A stretch of DNA of 64,000 bases, taken from contig NZ_WBIQ01000007.1 of the NCBI RefSeq assembly GCF_009749405.1, positions 248,001-312,000 of the forward strand, read 5' to 3'. The position numbers were made by a program, and so were the translations under genes. Below are positions 36,169 through 47,984 of the stretch, one piece after another (the stretch's first letter is position 1; each line of letters begins with the position of its first letter). The notes beneath the pieces were generated by a model, which was given only the letters and a program-made list of their open reading frames with translations, did no database searches and was not told where the DNA came from. This stretch comes from Agromyces lapidis (GTDB taxonomy: Bacteria > Actinomycetota > Actinomycetes > Actinomycetales > Microbacteriaceae).

Positions 36169-36283
36169 ATCGATCCCCTTCGGGCGGTTGGGTGTTGAAG
36201 CTCTCGTCTCCGACACTATCGACGGGTGCACCGATTGGTCTTCTCTGAAACTGATCGATTCGCTTGCGTGCGGGAATACCCGG

Positions 36284-36948
36284 TCAATCGGCGATTCTGA
36301 TGCCGAGGTGGCTCGCGAGACTCGGGGCGAGCAGTGCGACCTGCATGTGGTCGAGCGTCGCGCCGCGAAGACCGGCAATGCCGTCGAGCGTCGACATCGC
36401 GGTGAAATCGAGCCCTCGGAGATCGACATCACGGAGCGTCGCCCCGGTGACGGCGAGCGCTCGGAGCTCGCAGCCGTCGAATGCGACACGCTCGGCCCGG
36501 GCATTGCCGAGATCGAGCTCCTCGATGTCGCAATCGGTGAAGCGGAGATCGCGGAGTTCGGAGCCGCGGAGGTTGACGAATCCGAGCTTGCAGCCGACGA
36601 ACCGCACCGACTGCCAGCGGTTGTCGATGAACTCGACGGAACCGAGGCGAGATCCTGAGATCTCCACGTCGCGCAGCTCGGCGCGCGGTGCGTGCAGCAC
36701 CGGCGCTTCGAGCCGCTCGATCAGGGTCTCCCTGATGACCGAGCCGCGAAGCCGTGCGTCGTGCGCGACGACTCCGCGCAGCTCGCACTCGGTGAGCCGG
36801 AGACCGGTCAGGTCGCGCTCGCTGAGATCGAGGCCGGTGAACCGCCGCCCTTCGAGCGCCTGGCTCGCCGACAGCTCGGCCTCGTCGCCCTCGACGAGGT
36901 CGACGAGTCGGAGTTCATCGATGCGGGGCGCAGCGAGACGAGGCTGTT

Positions 36949-36952
<4 letters not shown>
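36284..36952 (-). CDS. Pentapeptide-repeat protein
   Basis: The 222-residue product is made largely of A(D/N)LxX-type repeats, e.g. FTGLDLSERDLTGLRL near residue 38, ARLRGSVI, and repeats spanning about 100-190 (LGFVNLRGSELRDLRFTD). Such proteins fold into a right-handed beta-helix, and the Qnr and MfpA members mimic DNA to protect gyrase or topoisomerase IV from quinolones. Its start overlaps the stop of the UvrA-like gene (ATGA), so it is co-translated with a DNA-damage or drug-resistance type ATPase. A role in protection from DNA-targeting compounds is plausible but inferred. Confidence 0.9.
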
Positions 36953-39305
<2,353 letters not shown>

Positions 39306-39309
<4 letters not shown>

Positions 39310-39494
39310 CGGTTCTCCATCGCGAGTCGGGGGTCGGGCACCTGCGCAGCTCGCGCCTCGGGCCCGCCCTGTTCGAGGTCGATCATTCGATCTAAGCAGT
39401 TCGCACCGACATCGTCAGGTGACGCGGAACCCGCGCCGTCGGCGGTCACGGGCTCGTCGACCGGCAATTCACGGGCGCGGATGATGAGGCACAT
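39306..39494 (-). CDS. Possible 62-residue leader protein of the UvrA-like operon
   Basis: ATG 39494 follows TACCGT by 6 bases (leaderless pattern on the minus strand), and the frame ends in a TGA that overlaps the UvrA-like ATG by 4 bases. The predicted protein (MCLIIRARELPVDEP to DPRLAMENR) is acidic with no recognised domain. Its third-position GC is lower than that of neighbouring genes, so it may be only a translated leader that couples initiation of the ATPase gene. No other ribosome binding site for the ATPase gene is seen, which supports coupling. Confidence 0.4.
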
Positions 39495-39680
39495 GGCGTC
39501 ACGGTAGTCCGCCCGAGGCATCCGCGGCTTCTCGATTCATGACCGATGCGAGGCGCGGCGTCGGCGAACGGCACTCCTCCGACGCACTCCGTCGCATTGC
39601 GACGCGCGCATTCACATCCAATGCCCAGCTTGCATTCGGCCATAACCTTGCCTCAACTCGCCCCACGAAAGGACACACCC

Positions 39681-40283
39681 ATGTCGAACCCGCAGAGCAC
39701 CGGGCTCTTCGCCACGTTCTCACTGGACTCCGAAGAACTCTCGAAGTCAGCGATCAACACCGTCCGCGCGACCCTCGGGATCAGCGGCGCGGTGGCGCTC
39801 ATCGTCGGAATCCTGATCACCTTCTGGCCGAAGGACTCGGCCGTCGTGCTCACTGCGATCCTCGCGGTGTACTTCCTCATCGCGGGCATCGCCTACCTCG
39901 GCCTCGGGATCTTCTCGAAGGGGATCTCGGGCGGCGCGAGGGCGCTCGACATCATCCTCGGCCTTCTGTTCATCGTCGGTGCAGTGCTGGCGTTCGCGAA
40001 CCTCGGTGCGACGACCGCCTTCCTCGCGGTCTTCATCGCGATCCTGATCGGCGTGCTGTGGATCGTCGAGGGCGTCGTCGCGCTCGTGCAGGTCGGCGAC
40101 GCACCGTCGAAGGGCTGGGCGATCTTCTTCGGCCTGCTCAGCATCGTCGCCGGCATCGTGCTGCTCTTCTCGCCGATCTGGGGCGCCGTCGTGCTCTTCA
40201 TCATCGTGGGCATCAGCCTCATCGTGCTCGGCATCGTGCAGATCGTGCGTGCATTCACGTTCGGTCGCGGCGCGACCGCCTGA
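39681..40283 (+). CDS. HdeD/DUF308 family membrane protein
   Basis: The 200-residue product has six hydrophobic helices in three similar pairs (ISGAVALIVGILITFWP, VLTAILAVYFLIAGIAYLGLG, and so on), the layout of HdeD/DUF308 proteins. E. coli HdeD belongs to the acid-resistance island, but in actinobacteria the role is unknown. ATG 39681 is preceded by GAAAGGA. It stands alone and is followed by a very strong terminator shared with the convergent SDR gene. Confidence 0.9.
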   Translation: MSNPQSTGLFATFSLDSEELSKSAINTVRATLGISGAVALIVGILITFWPKDSAVVLTAILAVYFLIAGIAYLGLGIFSKGISGGARALDIILGLLFIVGAVLAFANLGATTAFLAVFIAILIGVLWIVEGVVALVQVGDAPSKGWAIFFGLLSIVAGIVLLFSPIWGAVVLFIIVGISLIVLGIVQIVRAFTFGRGATA

Positions 40284-40302
40284 GCGCCCGCCTCTCGGCG
40301 AT

Positions 40303-40343
40303 GAAGAAGGCCGGCCCCGGATGCTCCGGGGCCGGCCTTCTTC
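40303..40343. terminator. Bidirectional terminator between the HdeD-like and SDR genes
   Basis: A perfect 18-base stem (40303-40320 with 40326-40343) closes an ATGCT loop. GAAGAA and TTCTTC ends serve both strands. It is the longest perfect stem-loop seen in the window. Confidence 0.93.
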
Positions 40344-40362
40344 TCGTTCTCGCCTGGTCGGC

Positions 40363-41130
40363 TCAGGCTTCGGGGGCGAAGCCCGAGACATCCCCCACAT
40401 AGCGCGTGTGGTCGGCGGGCACCGGGTCGACGACCGCTGCGGCGACCTCGGCGGCGAACTCGGCCACGTTGTAGAGGCGGCCGGCGTCCTGCTTGCGAGC
40501 GTCGATGGCACCCGGGTTCGCGCGCTCCAGGAGCGTCGCCGTGATCGTGCCCTCGATCATGTCGCCCGAGACGACGACGAACTCGACACCCGCGGCGTCG
40601 AACTCGGGGAGCTTGGCGCGCAGGGCGTCTTCTCCGGCGCGCTTGGAGAGCGCGACGGGCTCGTACTCGGGCATCGTCGGCGTCGTGCGGATGAAGTGCG
40701 CCTGGTGGCTGGTGACGAAGACGATGCGCGCGCCCTCGGCGAGGTGCGGGAGCGCCCCGTCGACGACGTTGACCTGCGCGTCGCGGTTCAGGCGCATCGC
40801 GTAGTCCTCGCCCATGCCGGTCTCCATGCCGCCCGAGGCGTTCAGCACGAGCACGTCGATCGGCCCGATCTCGGCGACCGTGCGCTCGAACATCTCGGCG
40901 ACCGAGGCGGGGTCGGTGAGGTCGGCCCCGACGGCGATCGCGGTACCGCCGGCCGCGACGATCTCGGCGACCACCTTGTCGGCGCGCGGGGCCTTGCTGC
41001 GGTAGTTCACGACCACCGAGGCGCCGGCTGCGGCGAGGGAACGGACGGTGTCGGCGCCGATTCCGCGCGACGATCCGGTCACGAGCGCGACGCGGCCGGC
41101 GAGCGAGCCGGGAGCGAGAGGGTTGGTCAC
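40363..41130 (-). CDS. Divergent SDR family protein lacking the usual catalytic tyrosine
   Basis: The 255-residue product has a good cofactor motif (VTGSSRGIGADT near residue 18), but the rest departs from the classical pattern. NNAG is replaced by NASGGM near 97, and the active-site YxxxK reads VALSK within EYEPVALSKRAGED near 157. The Tyr position therefore holds Val, with a Tyr three residues earlier. The nearby VTSHQAHF occupies the catalytic Ser region. It may be a non-enzymatic or altered-mechanism SDR. Similar annotated oxidoreductases occur in actinobacteria without known substrates. It is divergent from the NfeD gene. Confidence 0.85.
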   Translation of the reverse strand: MTNPLAPGSLAGRVALVTGSSRGIGADTVRSLAAAGASVVVNYRSKAPRADKVVAEIVAAGGTAIAVGADLTDPASVAEMFERTVAEIGPIDVLVLNASGGMETGMGEDYAMRLNRDAQVNVVDGALPHLAEGARIVFVTSHQAHFIRTTPTMPEYEPVALSKRAGEDALRAKLPEFDAAGVEFVVVSGDMIEGTITATLLERANPGAIDARKQDAGRLYNVAEFAAEVAAAVVDPVPADHTRYVGDVSGFAPEA

Positions 41131-41265
41131 TGGAGGTCTCCTCGAAGTTCAGAGCGGGCCGGCGCACGAGCGTCGCCGCGGCGAACCGAGACTATCAACT
41201 CCCCCATGCCGCTCCCGGCACTGCTAGTTTCGAATCAGCCGACCCGCGTGCGAAGGAGACCCGAT

Positions 41266-41739
41266 TTGGATGTGCTGACCCAGTACGCGTGGATCGCATG
41301 GCTCGTGCTGATTCTCGCGTTCGCGACGATCGAGGTGTTCACGCTCGAGATGACGTTCCTCATGCTCGCGCTCGGCAGCGTGGCCGGACTCCTGTCGGGC
41401 CTCTTCGGCATCCCCTGGTGGGCGCAGTTCGTCATCGCCGCGATCGTCGCGGTCGCCCTGATCCTGGTGCTCAGGCCGCCGCTGCTCCGCGCGCTCAGGC
41501 GGGGTTCAGACCCGGCGCGCAGCAACGTCGATGCACTGATCGGCGCCGAGGGCACCGTCGTGCACACGGTCGGCGGGCACGGCGGCCAGGTCCGGCTGCA
41601 GAACGGCGAGACCTGGACGGCCCGGTTGTCGCCGGCGACCGAGCAGGCGGATGTCGCGGTCGGCGGGCGTGTGCTCGTCACCGGCATCGATGGTGCGACG
41701 GCCGTCGTCGTGCCCGTAGAGAGGAGAACGGCCGAGTAA
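41266..41739 (+). CDS. NfeD family membrane protein
   Basis: The 157-residue short-type NfeD has two or three hydrophobic helices in the first 70 residues (WIAWLVLILAFATIEVF, AQFVIAAIVAVALILVL). A cytoplasmic OB-fold domain follows (NVDALIGAEGTVVHTVGGHG to VLVTGIDGATAVVV). NfeD partners are typically encoded beside stomatin-like SPFH proteins, as here, where the stop overlaps the SPFH start by one base. TTG 41266 is chosen because AAGGAGAC stands 7 bases upstream. It is the first gene of a three-gene membrane operon. Confidence 0.92.
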   Translation: MDVLTQYAWIAWLVLILAFATIEVFTLEMTFLMLALGSVAGLLSGLFGIPWWAQFVIAAIVAVALILVLRPPLLRALRRGSDPARSNVDALIGAEGTVVHTVGGHGGQVRLQNGETWTARLSPATEQADVAVGGRVLVTGIDGATAVVVPVERRTAE

Positions 41740-42698
41740 TGGACGTGTCCGGCATCATCGTGACGATCGTCGTCGTCGCGATCGTCATCTTCGTGATCGT
41801 GGTCATCGCCCGATCCGTGCGAATCATCCCCCAGGCGTACGCGGGCGTCGTCGAACGACTCGGCCGCTATCACAAGACGCTCACGCCGGGCCTCAACATC
41901 CTCGTGCCGTTCATCGATCGGCTGCGTCCGCTCGTCGACATGCGCGAGACCGTCGTCTCGTTCCCTCCGCAGCCCGTCATCACGGAGGACAACCTGGTCG
42001 TCTCGATCGACACGGTCGTCTACTTCCAGGTCACCGACGCCCGCGCGGCGACGTACGAGATCGCCAACTACCTCGGCGCGGTCGAGCAGCTGACGACGAC
42101 GACCCTGCGCAACGTGGTCGGCGGCCTCAACCTCGAGGAGGCGCTGACCTCGCGCGACAACATCAACGGACAGTTGCGCGTCGTCCTCGACGAGGCGACC
42201 GGCAAGTGGGGCATTCGCGTGTCGCGCGTCGAGCTGAAGGCGATCGACCCGCCCATCTCGATCCAGGATTCGATGGAGAAGCAGATGCGCGCCGAGCGCG
42301 ACCGCCGCGCGCTCATCCTCACGGCCGAGGGCACCAAGCAGTCCGCCATCCTCACCGCGGAGGGGCAGCGGCAGGCCGCGATCCTCCAGGCCGAAGGCGA
42401 CGCGAAGGCGGCCGTGCTGCGCGCTCAGGGCGAGGCCGAGGCGATCCTCACGGTGTTCGACGCCATCCACAAGGGCGACCCCGACCCGAAGCTGCTCGGC
42501 TACCAGTACCTGCAGATGCTGCCGCAGCTGGCGCAGGGCGACGCGAACAAGCTCTGGGTCATCCCGAGCGAGCTGACCGAGGCGCTCAAGGGCATCGGCC
42601 GGGCCTTCACTCCCCCGGCGGCGGGTGCCGCCCCGGCGAGCGGTGCTGGGCCAGCCGCAGCCGCGGCCCCGCCCGGAACTCTCCCGCCGCAGGCGTGA
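41739..42698 (+). CDS. SPFH/band 7 stomatin-like membrane protein
   Basis: The 319-residue product has an N-terminal membrane hairpin or helix (IIVTIVVVAIVIFVIVVIA) and the SPFH domain (IIPQAYAGVVERLGRYHKTL, then DMRETVVSFPPQPVITEDN). A long Ala/Glu-rich coiled coil carries repeated AEG-x(5)-AIL units (TAEGTKQSAILTAEGQRQAA). The tail is Pro/Ala-rich. Such proteins form oligomeric rings in lipid microdomains and work with NfeD. Translation is coupled on both sides (TAATG at the start, GTGA at the end). Confidence 0.95.
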   Translation: MDVSGIIVTIVVVAIVIFVIVVIARSVRIIPQAYAGVVERLGRYHKTLTPGLNILVPFIDRLRPLVDMRETVVSFPPQPVITEDNLVVSIDTVVYFQVTDARAATYEIANYLGAVEQLTTTTLRNVVGGLNLEEALTSRDNINGQLRVVLDEATGKWGIRVSRVELKAIDPPISIQDSMEKQMRAERDRRALILTAEGTKQSAILTAEGQRQAAILQAEGDAKAAVLRAQGEAEAILTVFDAIHKGDPDPKLLGYQYLQMLPQLAQGDANKLWVIPSELTEALKGIGRAFTPPAAGAAPASGAGPAAAAAPPGTLPPQA

Positions 42699-43462
42699 GT
42701 CACCGAGTGGCCTCCACGTACTTCGAGCCCACGGGGCCCCGCGTGCTCGCGCACCGGGGCCTCGCGGTCGATGCGCCCGAGAACACCCTGCTCGCGTTCG
42801 CGAAGGCGATCGCGGTCGGCGCCGCCTACCTCGAGACCGACGTGCACGCCAGCCACGACGGCATCGCGGTCGTGTCGCACGACCCGTCGCTCGAACGCGT
42901 CGCGGGCCGCAAGGTCGCCGTCGGCCAGCTGACCATGCATGAGCTCGGCCGGATCGACCTCGGCCACGGGCAGGGGTTCTCGTCGCTCGAGGCGACGCTC
43001 GACGCCTTTCCCGACGCCCGGTTCAACATCGACGTCAAAGAGGAGGCGGCGGTCGAACCGACCATCGCCGCGATCGCACGCACGCGGTCGGCGAACCGGG
43101 TGCTGCTCACGAGCTTCTCGGAGCGTCGTCGGCAGCGCCTCGCGCAGCTCGCGCCGGGCGCCGTCACCTCGGTCGGCGGCAGCGCAGTGCTCCGATTCCG
43201 GAGCGCCGCATTCCTCCGCTCCCCGGGTTCGGCCACTCGCGCCCTCCACGGCGGGCTCGCGCTCCAGATCCCCGAGCGCAGCGGGCCGGTGCGGCTCGCG
43301 ACGCGTCCGCTCATCGATCTCGCGCACCGCGTCGGCGCGGAGGTGCATGTCTGGACGGTGAACGATCCCGCCGACATGAACCGTCTCCTCGACCTCGGCG
43401 TCGACGGGCTCGTCACCGATCGCGCCGACCTCGCGATGCAGGTCATCGCGGCTCGAAGCTGA
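42695..43462 (+). CDS. Glycerophosphodiester phosphodiesterase family protein
   Basis: The 255-residue TIM-barrel enzyme has the GDPD residues VLAHRGLAVDAPENT near residue 18 (catalytic His, Arg, Glu), LETDVHASHDGIAVVSHD near 48 (metal Glu/Asp and second His), and the late KEE and VWTVND segments near 112 and 224. No signal peptide is present. The start GTG overlaps the stomatin stop, so it belongs to the same operon. A later GTG at 42707 is possible. It would release glycerol 3-phosphate from deacylated phospholipids, which fits the membrane-lipid setting. Confidence 0.92.
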   Translation: MSHRVASTYFEPTGPRVLAHRGLAVDAPENTLLAFAKAIAVGAAYLETDVHASHDGIAVVSHDPSLERVAGRKVAVGQLTMHELGRIDLGHGQGFSSLEATLDAFPDARFNIDVKEEAAVEPTIAAIARTRSANRVLLTSFSERRRQRLAQLAPGAVTSVGGSAVLRFRSAAFLRSPGSATRALHGGLALQIPERSGPVRLATRPLIDLAHRVGAEVHVWTVNDPADMNRLLDLGVDGLVTDRADLAMQVIAARS

Positions 43463-43549
43463 GAATTCCCCGCAAAACATCAGGCTGCGGAAAGGGAACG
43501 CCCAGCTTGATCGTTGACAATGTCAGACGATCGAGTAAGGGAGCACACC

Positions 43550-43915
43550 ATGGCGGACCGGAGCCTTCGAGGCATGCGAATCGGCGCACAGAGCCTGCAG
43601 AGCGAAGACGGCGTGGTGTTCGCCGACCGTGCGGAGCACACGTATCGTTGCGAGGCCTGCGGCCACGAGACGGTCATGACCTTCTCGGCCGACGCCGAAC
43701 TTCCCGAGACCTGGGAGTGCCGTCAGTGCGGCGCCGCAGCGACCCTCCTCGTCGACTCCAAGCCGGTCGAGATCGACCGCTCGGGCGAGAAGGTCGCCCG
43801 TACCCACTGGGACATGCTGCTCGAGCGCCGTACGCGCGCCGAGCTCGAAGAGCTGCTCGAAGAGCGTCTCACGTACCTGCGCGCGCGTCGCGGCCAGCAG
43901 AAGATCGGCGCCTGA
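43550..43915 (+). CDS. rbpA: RNA polymerase-binding protein RbpA
   Basis: The 121-residue actinobacterial transcription factor binds the primary sigma factor and helps promoter opening. The central zinc site uses Cys34, Cys37, Cys57 and Cys60 (RCEACG, ECRQCG). The basic N-terminal tail (RSLRGMRIGAQSL) reaches the core enzyme, and the C-terminal sigma-interaction helix is THWDMLLERRTRAELEELLEERL. ATG 43550 has AAGGGAG upstream. A TTGACA at 43514-43519 may be the -35, though no good -10 is seen at the right distance. Convergent with lnt. Confidence 0.96.
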   Translation: MADRSLRGMRIGAQSLQSEDGVVFADRAEHTYRCEACGHETVMTFSADAELPETWECRQCGAAATLLVDSKPVEIDRSGEKVARTHWDMLLERRTRAELEELLEERLTYLRARRGQQKIGA

Positions 43916-43938
43916 GCCGAGCGCTCGGCGACGAATTC

Positions 43939-45489
43939 TCAGTCGCGCGGTACCCGACGCGACCCTGATCGGGTCGCGAGCACGCCCGCAGCGATGAGCC
44001 CCGCGAGCGCCGCGAGCACGATCGTGATCGGCACCCATCCCGCGAGTGCCACCGACGGGGTGATGCCCTGCCGCAACTCGACGTCGGTCACCATCGCGCC
44101 CGGCTCGTCCGCGGGCAGGGCGTCGATCGCCCGACCCGTCGGATCGATGACCTGACTCGTGCCGACCGTCGAGATGTTGACCACCGAGCGACCGGTCTCG
44201 ATCGCTCGCAGCCGGGCGATCGCGAGCTGCTGCTGGTTCTCGTCGGTGCCTCGGAAGTCGGCGTTGTTCGTCTGCAGCAGGTAGACCTCCGCGCCGTCGC
44301 GGGCGCCCTCCCAGATCACTTCGTCGTAGATGACGTCGAAGCAGATCGCCAGGCCGGCGACGGCCGGGCCGAGGTCGAACACCGGCGGGTTCACACCGGG
44401 CGAGTACCCGCGCTGCACCAGCCCGGTCAGCTCGGGAACGATGGCGTCGTAGAACCAGCGGTCGGGGATGTACTCACCGAAGGGCACGGGATGCCGCTTG
44501 TCGTAGCTGTCGACGGCGCCCTCCCCCGCACGCCAGAGCAGGGACGTGTTGAAGTACTCCTCCCCGCGCACCGTGACGGTGTTCAGCACGACCGGGGCGT
44601 CGAGGGCGGTGCCGAGCGAGTCGAACACCTCGGCCGCGGCCGCGCTGCGGGTCGGGTCGATGTCGGAGCCGCCCTCGGGCCAGAGGAGGACGTCGACGCC
44701 CTCCTCGTCGAGGATCGGCTCGGTCGCCGCGAGCTGAGCTGCGAGCACATCGCCGGGGGCGCGCTCGTCGAAGTAGCCGGAGGGGCCGTTGCCCTGCACG
44801 CTCGCGACGCGGAGCTCGCCGACCGCAGTCGTCGGCCACGCCGGCAGCACGACGGCCACGACGAGCAGCGCGGCGACCGGCACCGCGGTGCGGAGGTCGC
44901 GCCATCCGTGAAGCCGCACCCACTCGATGACCCCGGCGACGATCGCGACCATCACGAAGCCGAGACCGGTCGACCCCACCCATGAGACGAGTTCCGCCAA
45001 GGGACTCTCGGCCTGACTGAGCGCAGCGCGCCCCCACGGGAACCCGCCGTACGGCAGAGTGCCGGTCGCCGTCTCGCGCACGATCCAGAGGCCGGCCACG
45101 AGCAGCGGCAGCACGATCAGGCGGACCCAGCGCGAGTCGTTCGCGCGGGGCACCCACCGGTATGCGAGGGTGATGAGCACCGCCCCGCCCGCGACGAAGA
45201 GCGCCTCGAGCATCGAGAGCGCGAGCCACGGGATCGGGCCGAGATAGAGCGTGGTCCACGACACCTGCTGCAGGTAGAACGCGAGCCCGAAGACGAACCC
45301 GACGAGCGCCGCGTCCCACGCCCGTCGACCGATGAGGCTGAGGAGTGCGAGCGCGATGCCGACGAAGGCGAGCGGCCAGATGCCGAGCCCGGGGAACCCC
45401 ATGTCGTAGACCGAACCGCCCACCGCGGCGGCGAGCAAGGCGGCCCAGAGTGGCAGCGGCAGGAGGCGACGTGTGGGGCTCTCGGGCAC
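43939..45489 (-). CDS. lnt: Apolipoprotein N-acyltransferase
   Basis: The 516-residue membrane enzyme adds the third acyl chain to lipoproteins. The first 220 residues hold about six helices; a nitrilase-fold domain follows. Its catalytic triad is visible as Glu272 (LLWPEGGSD), Lys331 (SYDKRHPVPFGEYIP) and Cys383 (AICFDVIYDE). A last helix near 490-508 anchors the C-terminus. The window encodes several putative substrates (CtaC, FKBP and two small lipoproteins). In mycobacteria the same gene is often fused to or paired with ppm1; here it stands alone, convergent with rbpA, 54 bases downstream of helY. Confidence 0.96.
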   Translation of the reverse strand: MPESPTRRLLPLPLWAALLAAAVGGSVYDMGFPGLGIWPLAFVGIALALLSLIGRRAWDAALVGFVFGLAFYLQQVSWTTLYLGPIPWLALSMLEALFVAGGAVLITLAYRWVPRANDSRWVRLIVLPLLVAGLWIVRETATGTLPYGGFPWGRAALSQAESPLAELVSWVGSTGLGFVMVAIVAGVIEWVRLHGWRDLRTAVPVAALLVVAVVLPAWPTTAVGELRVASVQGNGPSGYFDERAPGDVLAAQLAATEPILDEEGVDVLLWPEGGSDIDPTRSAAAAEVFDSLGTALDAPVVLNTVTVRGEEYFNTSLLWRAGEGAVDSYDKRHPVPFGEYIPDRWFYDAIVPELTGLVQRGYSPGVNPPVFDLGPAVAGLAICFDVIYDEVIWEGARDGAEVYLLQTNNADFRGTDENQQQLAIARLRAIETGRSVVNISTVGTSQVIDPTGRAIDALPADEPGAMVTDVELRQGITPSVALAGWVPITIVLAALAGLIAAGVLATRSGSRRVPRD

Positions 45490-45542
45490 CAGATCAGCCT
45501 ATGCGACGCACCGCCGGGTCACGCGCGCCGATAGCGCCGTCG

Positions 45543-47975
45543 TCACGCGACCGTGCCGTAGGCGACGACGCCGCGACGGACCGCATCGATCGCAGCGCGC
45601 GCCGTGGCTCCGAGCTCGGCGTCGGCCACGATCGAGATCTGGTCGAGCAGATCGACGACCTGCTTCGTCAGCCGCACGAAGTCGCCCGCCGCGAGTTCGG
45701 TGTCCTCGAGCACCCCGCCGAGGTCGCCGCCTCGCGCCCACGAGTGCATCGCCGACGCGAGCGCGGGTGACGGCTGGTCGCTGCCCGGCAGGCGGTGATC
45801 CCGCTCGAGGTCGTCGAGCGCGCTCCAGACGTCGAGCGTGCGATCGAAGGCCTCCCGGAAGCCGCCGCGCGGCAGACGGAAGTCGACGTTGCGATCGTCG
45901 CGTCGCGGCTCGTAGACGAGCGATGCGGCCATCGCGGCCACCCCCGCGACATCCAGGCCGTTCCACAGGCCGTGCCGGAGGCACTCGGCGACGAGCAGAT
46001 CGCGTTCGCCGTAGATGCGCTTCAGGGTTCGACCGGCCGGCGTCGAGACGACCGCCCCCTGCTCGTCGCGTTCGAGATAGCCGAGCTTCGTCAGCACCTC
46101 GGCGACCTTGTCGAACTGCTTCGCGATCTGCCCCGTACGCGTGCGGATCTGCCGGAGGAGCTCGTCGTGCTCCTGCTTCAGACGCCACCAGCGCTCGGCC
46201 CAGCGCGCGTGCTGCTCGCGTTCGGCGCAGCCGTGGCACGGATGGGCGCGAAGCGCCTTGCGGGCGGCGACGAGCTCCCGCTGCATGCGCTCGCGCTGGG
46301 CGTGGGACGGATTGCCCTTCGACGACTGCCGCTCGATCCGGCCGATCTCGCGGCGCAGCGTCGCGTACTCGGCGAAGTCGCCGAGATGGCAGCGCATCGC
46401 GTCTTCGAACCCCGCCATCGACTCCTCCTGCTTGCGGAGGGTTCTGGCGAGGTCGACGACGGCGCGGTCGGCCTGGAACTGCGCGAAGGAGAGTTCGAGG
46501 ATCTGGCGGGTGCGGTCGCGCCCGAACTGGTCGATGAGGTTCACCGCCATGTTGTACGTCGGCTTGAAACTCGAGTTCATCGGATAGCTGCGCCGCGAGG
46601 CGAGCGCCGCGACCGACTCGGGATCGAGGCCGTCGACCCATTGGATGACGGAGTGCCCCTCGACATCGATGCCGCGCCGACCGGCCCGACCGGTCAGCTG
46701 CGTGTACTCCCCCGGGGTGATGGGCACGCGCGCCTCGCCGTTGAACTTCTCGAGCTTCTCGAGCACGACCGAACGGGCCGGCATGTTCACGCCGAGCGCG
46801 AGCGTCTCGGTCGCGAAGACCACCTTCACGAGCTTCTGCTGGAAGAGATCCTCGACGATCTCCTTGAACGCGGGCAGCATGCCCGCATGGTGGGCGGCCA
46901 CGCCGCGCTCGAGCCCCTCGAGCCACTCCCAGTAGCCGAGCACCGCGAGATCCTCGTCGCGGAGCATCCTCGCCCGTTCTTCGACGATCGCGCGGATCTC
47001 GCTGCGTTCGTGCGCCTCGGTCAGCCGGATGCCCGAACGGAGCACTTGGCGGACCGCCTGGTCGCACCCGGCGCGGGAGAAGATGAACACGATCGCGGGC
47101 AGCAGGTTCTTGCCCTGCAGCAGGGCCACGACCTCTGGCCGGTCGAGCCGCCCCGAGCCCGGCCCGCCCTGGTGGAACCGGCCGCGGTCGCCGCCACGCC
47201 GACCTCGCTGCGAACGCTGCGAGATCGAACGCCCGCCCATGCGCGCCAGCTGCTTCAGCTCGGGGTTCACCCGATGCGTCGCGGCCTGCCCCGAGGAGTC
47301 GAAGAGATCGACGAGCTTCTGCTTGACGAGCACGTGCTGCTCGAGCGGCACCGGCCGGTCCTCGGACACGATGACATCGGTGTCGCCGCGCACCGCCTGC
47401 AGCCAGTCGCCGAACTCCTCGGCGTTCGACACCGTCGCGCTGAGCGAGACCAGTCGCACCGCCTCGGGGAGGTGGATGATGACCTCCTCCCACACGGCGC
47501 CGCGGAAGCGGTCGGCGAGGTAGTGCACCTCGTCCATGACCACGTAGGCGAGGCGGTCGAGCAGCGGCGACTCGGCGTAGAGCATGTTGCGCAGCACCTC
47601 GGTCGTCATGACGACGATGCGGGCACCCGAGTTGACGTTCGTGTCGCCGGTGAGCAGGCCGACGTTCTCGGCGCCCCACGCGTCGACGAACTCCTGGTAC
47701 TTCTGGTTGGAGAGCGCCTTGATCGGCGTCGTGTAGAAGACCTTCGCGCCGGGCTCCTGCATGGCGAGGTAGACCGCGAACTCGGCGACCACCGTCTTGC
47801 CGGCCCCGGTCGGCGCCGCGACGAGCACGCTCCGGCCGTCGTCGAGCGCGGCGCAGGCGGCGCGCTGGAACGGGTCGAGGTCGAAGCCCACCGACGCGGC
47901 GAACTCGGCGAGCCGGGGCTGCCGGCGTTGCTGACGGGACAGCGCATAGCGCTCGGCCGGCGAGAGGCTCATCAC
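45543..47975 (-). CDS. helY: Ski2/Mtr4-like DEAD/DEAH-box RNA helicase HelY
   Basis: The 810-residue product has helicase motifs in order: APTGAGKT (Walker A, near residue 52), TPIKALSNQKY, the DEVH box in VVMDEVHYLAD near 145, SATVSNAEEFGDW near 172, and the second RecA domain with VFATETLALGVNMPARSV and QLTGRAGRRGID near 417. A C-terminal DSHCT-like region follows. It resembles HelY of mycobacteria, related to exosome helicases and thought to act on RNA. GTG 47975 lies 6 bases after TAGGCT within the tatC end; ATG 47972 is equally possible. The gene order tatA-tatC-helY is conserved in actinobacteria. Confidence 0.94.
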   Translation of the reverse strand: MMSLSPAERYALSRQQRRQPRLAEFAASVGFDLDPFQRAACAALDDGRSVLVAAPTGAGKTVVAEFAVYLAMQEPGAKVFYTTPIKALSNQKYQEFVDAWGAENVGLLTGDTNVNSGARIVVMTTEVLRNMLYAESPLLDRLAYVVMDEVHYLADRFRGAVWEEVIIHLPEAVRLVSLSATVSNAEEFGDWLQAVRGDTDVIVSEDRPVPLEQHVLVKQKLVDLFDSSGQAATHRVNPELKQLARMGGRSISQRSQRGRRGGDRGRFHQGGPGSGRLDRPEVVALLQGKNLLPAIVFIFSRAGCDQAVRQVLRSGIRLTEAHERSEIRAIVEERARMLRDEDLAVLGYWEWLEGLERGVAAHHAGMLPAFKEIVEDLFQQKLVKVVFATETLALGVNMPARSVVLEKLEKFNGEARVPITPGEYTQLTGRAGRRGIDVEGHSVIQWVDGLDPESVAALASRRSYPMNSSFKPTYNMAVNLIDQFGRDRTRQILELSFAQFQADRAVVDLARTLRKQEESMAGFEDAMRCHLGDFAEYATLRREIGRIERQSSKGNPSHAQRERMQRELVAARKALRAHPCHGCAEREQHARWAERWWRLKQEHDELLRQIRTRTGQIAKQFDKVAEVLTKLGYLERDEQGAVVSTPAGRTLKRIYGERDLLVAECLRHGLWNGLDVAGVAAMAASLVYEPRRDDRNVDFRLPRGGFREAFDRTLDVWSALDDLERDHRLPGSDQPSPALASAMHSWARGGDLGGVLEDTELAAGDFVRLTKQVVDLLDQISIVADAELGATARAAIDAVRRGVVAYGTVA

Positions 47976-47984
47976 CCCTCCAGC

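Noticed and set aside
43493-43550. SigR-type (GGGAAT/GTT) stress promoter for rbpA
   Set aside because: GGGAAC and CGTT are present but only 12 bases apart, not about 18.
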